Shown here: in pieces, positions 1 to 9,572 of the stretch | Layout: each line of letters opens with the position of its first letter | Position numbering within the stretch: the first letter of the stretch is position 1 | DNA from: Chloroflexota bacterium | GTDB taxonomy: Bacteria > Chloroflexota > UBA11872 > UBA12225 | DNA: 42,659 nt | Assembly (NCBI GenBank): GCA_016199265.1 | Contig: JACQGX010000118.1 | Location: 1-42,659 of the forward strand | Direction of reading: 5' to 3' | Made by a program: the position numbers and the translations under genes | The notes under the pieces: model-generated | What the model was told of the DNA's origin: nothing | What the model saw: the letters and a program-made list of their open reading frames with translations, nothing else | Database searches by the model: none

Positions 1-736
1 CCGCAGAGTCGGTTGTCGCCGAGGCGGCCGGCGTGGTCTCAGCCACCGTCTCCTGCCCGACCGGCGCCGCGGCGGTCACGTTCGGGTCCTGGTAGCCGAT
101 CAAGCGCTTAATCTCGGCGTCGATCTCCTCGGGCGTGACGGCGATCTGACGCTTCGCCGCCTCCCGGCGCACGAGCACATCCTCGGCAAATTCGTCGAGC
201 AGCCCCTCTTGCAGCCCGAGGATCTGCCCCTGCAACTGGTTCAGCCGCTGGAAGGCATACGCGGCCAAGGGATTGTTCTCCCCTTGGCCAGAGCCCGCCA
301 ACTGCTGCATCTGCTGGTACTCCGCAAAAAGCAGGTTCGTCCTGTACGACAGGACGTCGGTATATTGTCTGAGTGTCGCCACCGTCTGTCCGTCGACACG
401 CACCATCGGTTGCTGGGCGTAGATGACCTTATCCCAAAGCAGCGCTCCGCCGACCAGAAAGATGATGAGTGCCAGCAGCCCCGACAGGCCAACGAGCGCG
501 ACGCGCTCCTTGACGCGTTCCTTCTCCGCGCGCGAGAGATTGGCGCCCCAGCCAAAGAACAGCGGCTGGCCGTCGAGCCGCGCGCTAACGAGAACGGCCG
601 AGCGCCGGAGGCGGCTCGGCGCGACGGTCCGGACGGTGCCCCGCTGCGCCCGCGTGGCCCAGCCGGAGGCGCTGTGCGCTTCCGGCGATTGCTCGGCCGG
701 CGCCGGCGATCTGGGGCGTACTGGTAAACCTAGCAT
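1..736 (-). CDS. Membrane-anchored SurA/PpiC-type chaperone, N-terminal part (C-terminus off window)
   Basis: About 245 residues are visible and the gene runs off the left edge. A basic N-terminal cytoplasmic stretch is followed by one transmembrane helix (about residues 80-101) and then an extracytoplasmic region starting MVRVDGQTVATL. This region resembles the N-terminal chaperone domain of SurA/PrsA-type peptidyl-prolyl isomerases, with a helical segment and the phrase VTPEEIDAEIKRLIGY near residue 200. The parvulin (PpiC) domain would lie beyond the edge. The family helps exported proteins fold at the outer face of the membrane. The start is the ATG giving MLGLPVRPRS, a frame with no competing longer reading. 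A proline/alanine-rich N-terminal 40 residues is unusual. The family is recognised with fair certainty; activity cannot be judged without the missing half. Confidence 0.75.
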   Translation of the reverse strand, partial: MLGLPVRPRSPAPAEQSPEAHSASGWATRAQRGTVRTVAPSRLRRSAVLVSARLDGQPLFFGWGANLSRAEKERVKERVALVGLSGLLALIIFLVGGALLWDKVIYAQQPMVRVDGQTVATLRQYTDVLSYRTNLLFAEYQQMQQLAGSGQGENNPLAAYAFQRLNQLQGQILGLQEGLLDEFAEDVLVRREAAKRQIAVTPEEIDAEIKRLIGYQDPNVTAAAPVGQETVAETTPAASATTDSA

Positions 737-824
737 ACGTGCCGCTATCCCTTTGGAGAAATGCCTCTGCCGAAAGCATACTAAAGCGATTGCGCGATCG
801 CTCCGCCGCGATGCCCTGCTGAAC

Positions 825-860
825 CAGTAGGCAGTAAGCAGTAAGCTGTGGGCAGCAGAC
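825..860. repeat. Class A heptanucleotide-period repeat (single arm)
   Basis: Degenerate 7-nt period with units of the form GCAGTAA (GCAGTAA, GCAGTAA, GCTGTGG, GCAGCAG). It lies between the start of the chaperone gene and the end of rpsR, and no inverted partner arm is seen nearby. Confidence 0.6.
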
Positions 861-918
861 ACTATGGGGGCGCGATTCATCACGCCCAAAGGAGGGCGGC
901 CGCACTGGACACGCGGCA

Positions 919-946
919 GAAAGCCCCGCCGGGGGGTGGGGCTTTC
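919..946 (-). terminator. Hairpin downstream of rpsR
   Basis: GAAAGCCCC (919-927) pairs perfectly with GGGGCTTTC (938-946) around a 10-nt loop. It lies 36 nt past the rpsR stop, where the rpsF-ssb-rpsR transcript should end. There is no clear U tract after the stem, so it may be a weak or factor-assisted terminator. Confidence 0.55.
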
Positions 947-981
947 ACACAACGAAGGCGGTGAAACCGTGTTAGGCGGCG

Positions 982-1389
982 TTAGGCCGTGCGTTCGGCG
1001 CGTTCGGCGCGTTCGGCGCGTTCGACGGTGCGGACGTGATCGCCGGTGTATGGCAGCAGCGCCATGAAGCGCGCGCGCTTGAGCGCGGTCGAAAGGCGGC
1101 GCTGGTGTTTGGCGCAGGTGCCGGTCTTCCGGCGCGGATCGATCTTGCCGCGATCCGAAAGGTAGCGGCGCAGGCGCGGCACGTCCTTGTAGTCGATCTC
1201 CTTCGCCTTTTCGATGCAGAAGGAGCACACCTTGCGGCGTGGCCGGAACTCGCGGCCACCTGGGCGGCCGCCCTCGCGGCGGGGCGGCCGCCCGAAGTAT
1301 GGCTGGCGCTCCTCCGCCGGCGCCGCGGTTTCCGTAGCCGCCGGTGCCGGTGCCGCCTGCTCTCGTTCTTGTGGTGTCGTATCTGCCAA
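982..1389 (-). CDS. rpsR: 30S ribosomal protein S18
   Basis: 135 residues; third gene of the classical rpsF-ssb-rpsR operon. The conserved S18 core ([18 protein letters not shown], then [11 protein letters not shown] and [11 protein letters not shown]) occupies about residues 53-110 and keeps the CxxC of zinc-type S18 proteins. S18 binds 16S rRNA in the small subunit platform together with S6, encoded at the start of the operon. Two oddities are visible: an N-terminal extension of about 50 residues rich in Ala, Pro, Gly and Arg, and a C-terminal AER triplet repeat encoded by a perfect 9-nt tandem repeat (about 993-1023). A hairpin follows the gene. Identification is certain; the exact start could lie later within the low-complexity N-terminus. 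Confidence 0.95.
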   Translation of the reverse strand: MADTTPQEREQAAPAPAATETAAPAEERQPYFGRPPRREGGRPGGREFRPRRKVCSFCIEKAKEIDYKDVPRLRRYLSDRGKIDPRRKTGTCAKHQRRLSTALKRARFMALLPYTGDHVRTVERAERAERAERTA

Positions 1390-1405
1390 AACCCTACTCC
1401 TGATG

Positions 1406-1504
1406 AGTTGTCAGTAGTCAGTAGCCGGTAGTCAGTCGTCAGTTCGTGGCTAGCGTGCGTTGGCAACTCAACCACCACAACTGACAACCGACTACCGGCT
1501 ACTG
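1406..1504. repeat. Class A heptad inverted repeat between ssb and rpsR
   Basis: Left arm 1419-1444 and right arm 1479-1504 are 26 nt each and complementary with two mismatches; the spacer is 34 nt and unique. Both arms show a 7-nt period (GTCAGTA-type units; left repeats extend back to 1406). The right arm ends at the base adjoining the ssb stop codon. On RNA this would form a stable hairpin that could lower rpsR expression relative to ssb. Confidence 0.8.
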
Positions 1505-1936
1505 TCAAAACGGTGTGTCTTCCAGGTCGATCTCATTCTCGCCGGGATGGGGCGCTTCCGGATTGTCAAACCCCGCCCCGCCTTCGCGCGAGCGCTGGTC
1601 GCGCGAATCGAGCATGACCATCCGCTCGGCCACAATCTCGGTGCGGTAGCGTTTCTGGCCGGTGGCCTGATCGTCCCACGAGCGGGTCTGCAGCCGCCCC
1701 TCGATATAGACCTTGCGCCCCTTGCTCAAGTACTCGTTGCACTGCTCGGCGAGACGGCGCCAGGCCACGACGTTGTGCCACTCCGTCTCTTCCTTCAGTT
1801 GTCCATCGCCACCGGTCCAGCGCCGGTTGGTGGCCAACGAGAAGGACGTTACCGGCTCACCGCTCTGGATGTAGCGCATCTCGGGGTCACGTCCGACGTT
1901 CCCGATCAGCATTACCTTGTTCAACGAACCCGCCAT
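1505..1936 (-). CDS. ssb: Single-stranded DNA-binding protein
   Basis: 143 residues from the ATG giving [20 protein letters not shown]. This start is preferred over an ATG nine codons upstream because GAGAGG sits 6 nt before it. The protein has the single OB fold of bacterial SSB (about residues 1-110, with [14 protein letters not shown] and [15 protein letters not shown]) and an acidic tail ending DLEDTPF. That tail is the conserved tip used to recruit repair and replication proteins. SSB coats single-stranded DNA during replication, recombination and SOS repair. It lies between rpsF and rpsR on the minus strand; a heptad inverted repeat separates it from rpsR. The linker is short compared with many SSBs. 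Confidence 0.97.
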   Translation of the reverse strand: MAGSLNKVMLIGNVGRDPEMRYIQSGEPVTSFSLATNRRWTGGDGQLKEETEWHNVVAWRRLAEQCNEYLSKGRKVYIEGRLQTRSWDDQATGQKRYRTEIVAERMVMLDSRDQRSREGGAGFDNPEAPHPGENEIDLEDTPF

Positions 1937-2142
1937 AGCATTCCTCTCTGTGTAAAAGCTCAAGCTATCCTACATAGATGGCGGATAACCACCGATAAAG
2001 TTGTGCTCTCCTCGCGGCGTTGCCTCCTTCGCGTCCCTACTGCTTCGCGTCCTTACTGGCGGTTCTCACCGACCCGGCTGTGCCGTCTGGCCATGCGCGG
2101 TTGCATATGGCTACGCACCGTCGAACGATTTACGGCGGCCGG

Positions 2143-2436
2143 CTAGTCGTCCAACCGAATCACGAGATGGCGCAGCACATCTTCGGCAATGCGCCACGAT
2201 CCTTCCAGGTCACGCACCGCCGCCGGTTCCATGCGGAACGTGTAGACCACGTAGTGCCCATCGGTTGAGTGCTTGACGGGGTAGTACATGCGCCGGCGTC
2301 CCCACACGTCCATTTTCTCGACCTGCCCGCCGCGCGCGGCAATCTGATCCGAAATTCGCTGCGCCGCAGCGTTCACCTCATCCTCAACCGTATTGGGGCT
2401 GAGGATGACCATTGCTTCGTAAGCACGTTGCGCCAA
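2143..2436 (-). CDS. rpsF: 30S ribosomal protein S6
   Basis: 97 residues if translation starts at the TTG giving (M)AQRAYEAMVILSPNTVE; an AGGGAG Shine-Dalgarno lies 9 nt upstream. S6 sequences normally begin exactly here, and the longer in-frame reading upstream has no S6 character. The body shows the S6 ferredoxin-like fold, including VEKMDVWGRRRMYYPVKH and the strand GHYVVYTFRMEP. The protein pairs with S18 on the platform of the small subunit. First gene of the rpsF-ssb-rpsR operon. An extended -10 promoter (2557-2562) lies about 120 nt upstream, leaving a structured leader where S6:S18 autoregulation could act, as known for this operon in other bacteria. Confidence 0.94.
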   Translation of the reverse strand: MAQRAYEAMVILSPNTVEDEVNAAAQRISDQIAARGGQVEKMDVWGRRRMYYPVKHSTDGHYVVYTFRMEPAAVRDLEGSWRIAEDVLRHLVIRLDD

Positions 2437-2465
2437 AGAACGATTTCTCCCTCTGGGTTTGCCTA

Positions 2466-2562
2466 GAGCTTTTCGCTCCGGGCAGGAAGCTCGGCCGTGA
2501 TGCCCTCGAAAGATGGCACACACCGCCACACGACCCACACGAGTGGGTCGCTCCACAGTATA
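2466..2562 (-). promoter_or_regulatory. Promoter and structured leader of the rpsF operon
   Basis: On the minus strand an extended -10 (TG-G-TATACT, bases 2562-2557) is followed by a perfect 8-bp stem (2531-2538 with 2543-2550, 4-nt loop) at the presumed RNA 5' end. A second hairpin follows (GAGCTT/AAGCTC, 2466-2471 with 2487-2492) whose loop region contains CCG. No good -35 box is seen. Such leaders bind S6:S18 in many bacteria; equivalence here is inference. Confidence 0.45.
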
Positions 2563-2596
2563 CCAGGTACATCCGGGAGAACAGGAAGATCGAAGA

Positions 2597-3073
2597 TCAG
2601 GAAAGGCGCCCAGGCGCGGGTGTGGCGCTCGGCGGCGGATAAAACACGCGCTGCAGTGCGCCGGTCTCACGGGCGACCGCCAGGATGTGCTTGCACGGAA
2701 TGCCGCGATAGGTGAAGTCGGCGCACTCGCACAGGATTGGCTCGCCCTCGCCGGCGAGCGCCAGGCGCGCCGCGCTGAGCAGCGCCTGGGCCGTCGCTTC
2801 GCTGCGGGTCATCGGGCCCAAGTAGTAGGCACGTTGCGCCAGTACGCGGTCGTGCTCGTCGGCGACGACGATGCCGGCGGCCGCCGGGCCGGGCTCGGTC
2901 AGCGCCAGCGCGCCGGCGACGTACACGTGCCGGCCACGGCCCGCCGCCCGTCTCCCCAGCTCGCGAAACGGCCGCTCGGGCTGCCCTGTCTGCGCCGCCG
3001 CCGGCTGGTCCGGCGGTAAGGCGCGCCCGGCGGTCTCTTCTGGATAGTCTGCGCGATCAGGTGAGGAAACCAT
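2597..3073 (-). CDS. RNase H-like domain fused to a SWIM zinc finger
   Basis: 158 residues from ATG (a GTG codon directly before it is also possible). The middle part (about residues 50-105: VYVAGALAL, AAGIVVADEHDRVLAQ, then MTRSEATAQALLSAARLAL) reads as the first strands and helix A of a ribonuclease H-like fold. The first catalytic Asp appears replaced by Ala (VYVAGA in place of the usual YxDGA), while the Glu of the helix is kept. The second half of the RNase H fold is cut short and followed by CECADFTYRGIPCKHILAV, a canonical CxC...CxH SWIM zinc finger. The likely role is nucleic-acid or protein binding; catalysis is doubtful. The gene lies upstream of the rpsF promoter on the same strand. 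The domain reading is from motif inspection only. Confidence 0.55.
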   Translation of the reverse strand: MVSSPDRADYPEETAGRALPPDQPAAAQTGQPERPFRELGRRAAGRGRHVYVAGALALTEPGPAAAGIVVADEHDRVLAQRAYYLGPMTRSEATAQALLSAARLALAGEGEPILCECADFTYRGIPCKHILAVARETGALQRVFYPPPSATPAPGRLS

Positions 3074-3110
3074 CACCCGCCCAGCATGCAGAAGTTGTGC
3101 CAGGCGCGAA

Positions 3111-3169
3111 AGTTCCGAGTTCCTGGTTCCTAGTAGAGACTGCTCGCTAGGAACCAGGAACTCGGAACT
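3111..3169. repeat. Class A heptad inverted repeat, perfect 23-bp arms
   Basis: Arms 3111-3133 and 3147-3169 are perfectly complementary, with a 13-nt spacer. Each arm is made of 7-nt units (GGAACCA, GGAACTC, GGAACTA). The right arm overlaps the stop codon of the glycine-zipper gene (3168-3170). It could act as a terminator hairpin but lacks a T tract. Confidence 0.85.
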
Positions 3170-3788
3170 AGATTTGGTCGTCGCGCCGCACGTCGGCGAG
3201 CGAGCCTTCTTCGTACATGCGGCCGTCGTAGGTGCGCTTCACGCGGCGTCCCTGCTCTTGAATGTCGGCTACGTCGCCGGCGGTGCCGGCATCGTCGGCG
3301 TCGTCGTCGCGCGTCTTGGCGCCCGATACCGCGCCGGCGCCGATTCCGGCCGCCGCGCCGATCGCGCCGCCGATGAGTGTGCCGGGAGCACCGGCGATGG
3401 CGGTGCCGATCGCCGCGCCGGTAATTGCTCCCGCAACGCCGCCTACCCGGCTGTGCTCGCCCATCTTGTCGTCGTGGTTAGGCGGGCGCGTCTCATGCAC
3501 GCGCTTGCCGGCCGCCGCCCCGGCGGCGGCACCGCCGGCGCCGCCAATGGCCGCGCCGATGGGCCCGCCGGCAAGACCACCGGCGACGGTGCCGGCCACT
3601 CCGCCGGTCACCGCACCGCCCGCCATTTCAGGCCTCCCCCGATCCGTCTCTCCCGCCCGCGACGTATGTCGTGCATCAGTCCGGCCGGGCTCGACCGGAT
3701 CTATACCTGTCTTCTTACGAGCACGGCCGCCTTCGACGAAGGTATCGGAATCGTCTCGCCGTACCTTACCCCTACCATTACGAGCCAT
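3168..3788 (-). CDS. Glycine-zipper protein
   Basis: 206 residues. The start is the ATG giving MARNGRGKVRRDDS, with a GGGGG Shine-Dalgarno 8 nt upstream; an in-frame extension further upstream is low-complexity repeat sequence. The N-terminal 65 residues are hydrophilic and charged. Two glycine-zipper blocks follow: about 72-108 (GGVAGTVAGGLAGG, then GAAIGGAGGAAAGAAAG) and about 120-160 (GGVAGAITGAAIGTA, then GGAIGAAAGIGAG), with GxxxG/AxxxG spacing. The C-terminal 45 residues are charged and end YEEGSLADVRRDDQI. Glycine zippers pack helices in membranes or oligomers, and such proteins are often stress-related and envelope-associated. No signal peptide is visible. No specific function can be assigned. 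Confidence 0.75.
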   Translation of the reverse strand: MARNGRGKVRRDDSDTFVEGGRARKKTGIDPVEPGRTDARHTSRAGETDRGRPEMAGGAVTGGVAGTVAGGLAGGPIGAAIGGAGGAAAGAAAGKRVHETRPPNHDDKMGEHSRVGGVAGAITGAAIGTAIAGAPGTLIGGAIGAAAGIGAGAVSGAKTRDDDADDAGTAGDVADIQEQGRRVKRTYDGRMYEEGSLADVRRDDQI

Positions 3789-3860
3789 ACGATCTACCCC
3801 CTTTCCGCGTCGAAAGCCCCTGTAGTGCAATATTCGTGCCCGGCCGGCGAAACCTAAACC

Positions 3861-3895
3861 AAATGCAAAGTGAAAAATGCAAAATGCAAAATGAG
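3861..3895. repeat. Class A heptad repeat (single arm)
   Basis: Units of AAATGCA (AAATGCA, AAGTGAA, AAATGCA, AAATGCA, AAATGAG). It lies between the glnA stop and the glycine-zipper start on the minus-strand transcript. It is far more A-rich than its surroundings. Confidence 0.65.
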
Positions 3896-3925
3896 GGGGC
3901 CTACGGGGTTCACCTTGACTTTGGC

Positions 3926-5281
3926 TTAGAACACTTCGAGGTAGCGTTCGATTTCCCAGGCGCTGACGCGCTTGCGGTAGTCGTCCCACTCGAGGCGCTT
4001 GGCTTCCACGAACCGCTCGTACACGTGCGGTCCCAGCGTGTCCCGCACGAGCTCGTCCCTTTCCATTTCATCCAGCGCCTCCTTGAGTGTTCCGGGCAGC
4101 ATCTGCACGTTATGCCGTGCCAGCATCGCCTCGTCAAACTCGTACAGGTTCTCTTCGACGGGCGCCGGTACCGGCAGATTGCGTTGGACACCGTCCAAGC
4201 CGGCGCGCAGCATGACGGCGAAGGCCAGGTAGGGGTTGCAGCTTGGGTCGGGACACCGCAGCTCGATCCGCGCGCTCTGCGGCTTGCCCGCCGAGATCTT
4301 GGGGATGCGGATGAGCGCCGAGCGGTTGACGCGCGCCCAGGAGATGTACACCGGCGCCTCGTAGCCCGGCACCAGTCGCTTGTACGAGTTCACCAGCGGC
4401 GAGAGCACAGCGCTCATGCCGCGCGCGTGCGCCAACACGCCCGCCGCGAAGCGCTTGGCTAGATCGGAGAGCCCGTACTCGTCGCTCGGGTCGGCGAACA
4501 GGTTCCGCCCGGTAATTCGGTCGGCCAGGCTCATGTGGGTGTGCATGCCCGAGCCGTTGGTGCCGTAGATCGGCTTGGGCATGAACGTCGCGTGCAGGCC
4601 AAATTTGCGCGCCACCGCCTTGAGCGCGTAGCGGAACGTCACCGCGTTGTCGGCAGTGCGCAGCGCATCGTCGTACTGAAAATCGATTTCGTGCTGGCCG
4701 GCGGCGACCTCGTGATGGCTCGTCTCGACGGTGATTCCCAGCGCCTCGAGCGCGTTGACCATCTCTTTACGCACGTGTGACGCCAGGTCGGTGGTGAGAT
4801 CGAAGTAGCCTCCCTCGTCGTGCGGGTTGAGACTGACCGTCCCGTCGGGCTCGAGCCGCAGCAGGAAGAACTCGAGCTCGGGCCCCGTATTGAAGTGATA
4901 GCCCATCGACTCGGCCTCGCGGAGCGCGCGACGCAGCACGTGGCGCGGGTCACCGGGGAACGGCTCGCCTTCCGGCGTGTAGACGTCGCAGATCACCTTC
5001 GCCGTCGTATCGGCGCTGCGCTCCCACGGAATGACCGCGAAGGTGGTGAGGTCCGGATCGAGATACATGTCGCTCTCGGCGATGCGGGCGAAGCCCTCGA
5101 TCGAGCTGCCGTCGAACCACTTGCCGTGGTCGATGCAATCGGCGAACTGGTGGATGGGGATGGTGACGCTCTTGACCATCCCGACGACGTCGGTGAACTG
5201 GAGGTTGACGTAGCGCACGCCCTCCTTTTCGGCGTGGGCGAGCACGTCGGCTTTGAGTGCTTCTTGGTCAGTGGATGTCAT
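3926..5281 (-). CDS. glnA: Glutamine synthetase, type I
   Basis: 451 residues, full length for GSI. It makes glutamine from glutamate, ammonia and ATP. The GS signatures are in place: beta-grasp domain with WFDGSSIEGFARIAESDMYL, catalytic part with GPELEFFLL and HHEVAAGQHEIDF, and the ATP-binding stretch around KPIYGTNGSGMHTHMSL. NRSALIRIP and the downstream IELRCPDPSCNPYLAFA are also present. The C-terminal region (VPAPVEENLYEF) lacks the Tyr-containing adenylylation loop of the GSI-beta type. The Arg in GFARIAES corresponds to the feedback-inhibition Arg of Bacillus-type GSI-alpha. So this looks like a GSI-alpha enzyme controlled by feedback, not by adenylylation. It starts 47 nt after the PucR-type regulator gene and is probably cotranscribed with it. 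Confidence 0.96.
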   Translation of the reverse strand: MTSTDQEALKADVLAHAEKEGVRYVNLQFTDVVGMVKSVTIPIHQFADCIDHGKWFDGSSIEGFARIAESDMYLDPDLTTFAVIPWERSADTTAKVICDVYTPEGEPFPGDPRHVLRRALREAESMGYHFNTGPELEFFLLRLEPDGTVSLNPHDEGGYFDLTTDLASHVRKEMVNALEALGITVETSHHEVAAGQHEIDFQYDDALRTADNAVTFRYALKAVARKFGLHATFMPKPIYGTNGSGMHTHMSLADRITGRNLFADPSDEYGLSDLAKRFAAGVLAHARGMSAVLSPLVNSYKRLVPGYEAPVYISWARVNRSALIRIPKISAGKPQSARIELRCPDPSCNPYLAFAVMLRAGLDGVQRNLPVPAPVEENLYEFDEAMLARHNVQMLPGTLKEALDEMERDELVRDTLGPHVYERFVEAKRLEWDDYRKRVSAWEIERYLEVF

Positions 5282-5327
5282 GTAGATGCTATGTCCTTCC
5301 GAACTGTGGTGTGGTGGTAGCAGATGG

Positions 5328-8310
<2,983 letters not shown>

Positions 8311-8411
8311 TCATACGAGATCAGCCATGTGCAGGTTGCACATTATGCATACTGCACACCTGCGCTACCAGAGGCTCCCGACCATCTGATCCGGTCGATC
8401 CACTATCGACG

Positions 8412-8427
8412 CTATACTTGCGCAATG
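8412..8427 (+). promoter_or_regulatory. TATACT box directly upstream of mutY; likely leaderless start
   Basis: TATACT at 8412-8417 is followed by six bases and then the ATG of mutY (8425). Transcription from this -10 would start at or next to the A of the ATG, and there is no Shine-Dalgarno. No convincing -35 box is seen. The same TATACT-N6-ATG layout occurs at 15038-15052. Confidence 0.5.
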
Positions 8428-9549
8428 GCTCTTGCCCGCGCGAACGGTACCGGCCGGACGTGTCCATCGCCGCCCTCGCCTGAGGTCGATCTGCCGCCGA
8501 GCAAGACGTCGTCGGTGCAGCAGGCCATTATCGCGTGGTACCGGCGCGAGGGGCGAGATCTGCCGTGGCGCCACACGCGCGACCCGTACGCCATCTTAGT
8601 CTCCGAGATCATGCTCCAGCAGACGCAGGTCGACCGTGTGCTGCCGAAGTATCTCGAGTTCCTGGAACGGTACCCCACGCTGGAATCGCTGGCAGCCGCG
8701 CCACGCGCCGAAGTAATCCGCAACTGGGCGCCGCTAGGTTACAACCTGCGCGCCGTTCGGTTGCACGAGATTGCCCGCCAGGCGGTCGAACGCTTCGGTG
8801 GAACGCTGCCGGGCACCGTGGAAGCGCTGCTCACGCTCAAGGGCATCGGCCGGTACACCGCGGCCGCCGTCGCGTGCTTCGCCTACGGCCAGGCCGAGGC
8901 GGTGCTCGACACCAACGTACGCCGCGTGCTGGGCCGCATCTTCGTGCACGAGGCGCCCGGCGCCATGGAGGACGATCGGCTGGGTTGGAAGTTGGCGGCG
9001 GCGGCGCTGCCGTCGAAGGGGCAAAGGGTAAAGGGCAAGGGGCAAGGAGAGCCCGCGGCGGAGGAGGTGTACGGGTGGAACCAGGCGTTGATGGACCTGG
9101 GGGCGACGATCTGCACGTCGCGCGCGCCGCGGTGCTTGCTGTGCCCGGTTCAGGCGTGGTGCAGCGCGCGGGCGGAGTGGGAAGGCTCCCCCTCATCCCC
9201 CGGCCCCTTCTCCCACGCCGGGGAGAAGGGGAGTGCGCTGTCGACGCAGCCGCTTGCTCTGGTTGCGGAGCGCCGTGTGCCGTATGCGGCTGGGCGGTTG
9301 CGCAATGGTGCGGCCGAGCGGTTTGAAGGCTCGCGGCGGTGGTATCGGGGGCGGATCGTGGACGCGCTGCGTGCGTTGCCACCCGGCGCATCGCTCGATC
9401 TCGTCGAGGTGGGCCGGCAGATCAAGCCGGACTATACCGCAGCCGACTTCGCGTGGCTGCTCGATCTCGCCGAATCGCTCTCACGCGACGGACTGATCAA
9501 GCTCACACGGTACGACGACGGCGCCGATACGCTGGCGCTGGCAGACTGA
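8425..9549 (+). CDS. mutY: A/G-specific adenine glycosylase (MutY-like) with two repeat-derived inserts
   Basis: 374 residues from the ATG next to the TATACT box. It removes adenine mispaired with 8-oxoguanine or guanine. The HhH-GPD core is complete: catalytic Glu in SEIMLQQTQVD (E61), hairpin LKGIGRYTAAAV (138-149), catalytic D162 in LDTNVRRVLGR, and the 4Fe-4S cysteines C230-x6-C237-x2-C240-x5-C246. The usual C-terminal NUDIX-like recognition domain is not seen. Instead, about 80 residues (FEGSRRWYRGRIVDALRAL, then VEVGRQIKP and SRDGLIKLTRYD) look like a winged helix, as in some actinobacterial and Chloroflexi homologues. SKGQRVKGKGQGE (about 197-209) is translated heptad repeat and GSPSSPGPFSHAGEKGS (254-270) is a translated palindrome. 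The gene converges on dnaE2, 23 nt apart. Confidence 0.92.
   Translation: MALARANGTGRTCPSPPSPEVDLPPSKTSSVQQAIIAWYRREGRDLPWRHTRDPYAILVSEIMLQQTQVDRVLPKYLEFLERYPTLESLAAAPRAEVIRNWAPLGYNLRAVRLHEIARQAVERFGGTLPGTVEALLTLKGIGRYTAAAVACFAYGQAEAVLDTNVRRVLGRIFVHEAPGAMEDDRLGWKLAAAALPSKGQRVKGKGQGEPAAEEVYGWNQALMDLGATICTSRAPRCLLCPVQAWCSARAEWEGSPSSPGPFSHAGEKGSALSTQPLALVAERRVPYAAGRLRNGAAERFEGSRRWYRGRIVDALRALPPGASLDLVEVGRQIKPDYTAADFAWLLDLAESLSRDGLIKLTRYDDGADTLALAD
9017..9047. repeat. Class A heptad repeat inside mutY
   Basis: Units GGGCAAA, GGGTAAA, GGGCAAG, GGGCAAG with 7-nt period, in frame within the glycosylase between the catalytic core and the iron-sulfur loop. It is read as lysine/glycine-rich sequence. 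Confidence 0.7.
9186..9231. repeat. Class C palindrome inside mutY
   Basis: CCCCTTCTCCC (9204-9214) pairs perfectly with GGGAGAAGGGG (9221-9231) around a 6-nt loop, preceded by the class leader CCCCCTCATCCCCC. It lies in frame just after the Fe-S cysteine loop. Confidence 0.8.
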
Positions 9550-9572
9550 AGTGCGCGGCGCCTCAGGTGTGC

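Noticed and set aside
1460-2146. 228-residue plus-strand frame opposite ssb
   Set aside because: It is the complement of ssb and repeats; ssb is unambiguous.
8325-8400. Imperfect inverted repeat between tgt and mutY as an operator
   Set aside because: Arms match over only about six bases; too weak to call.
9550-9572. Terminator between the convergent mutY and dnaE2 genes
   Set aside because: No hairpin can be drawn in the 23-nt gap.
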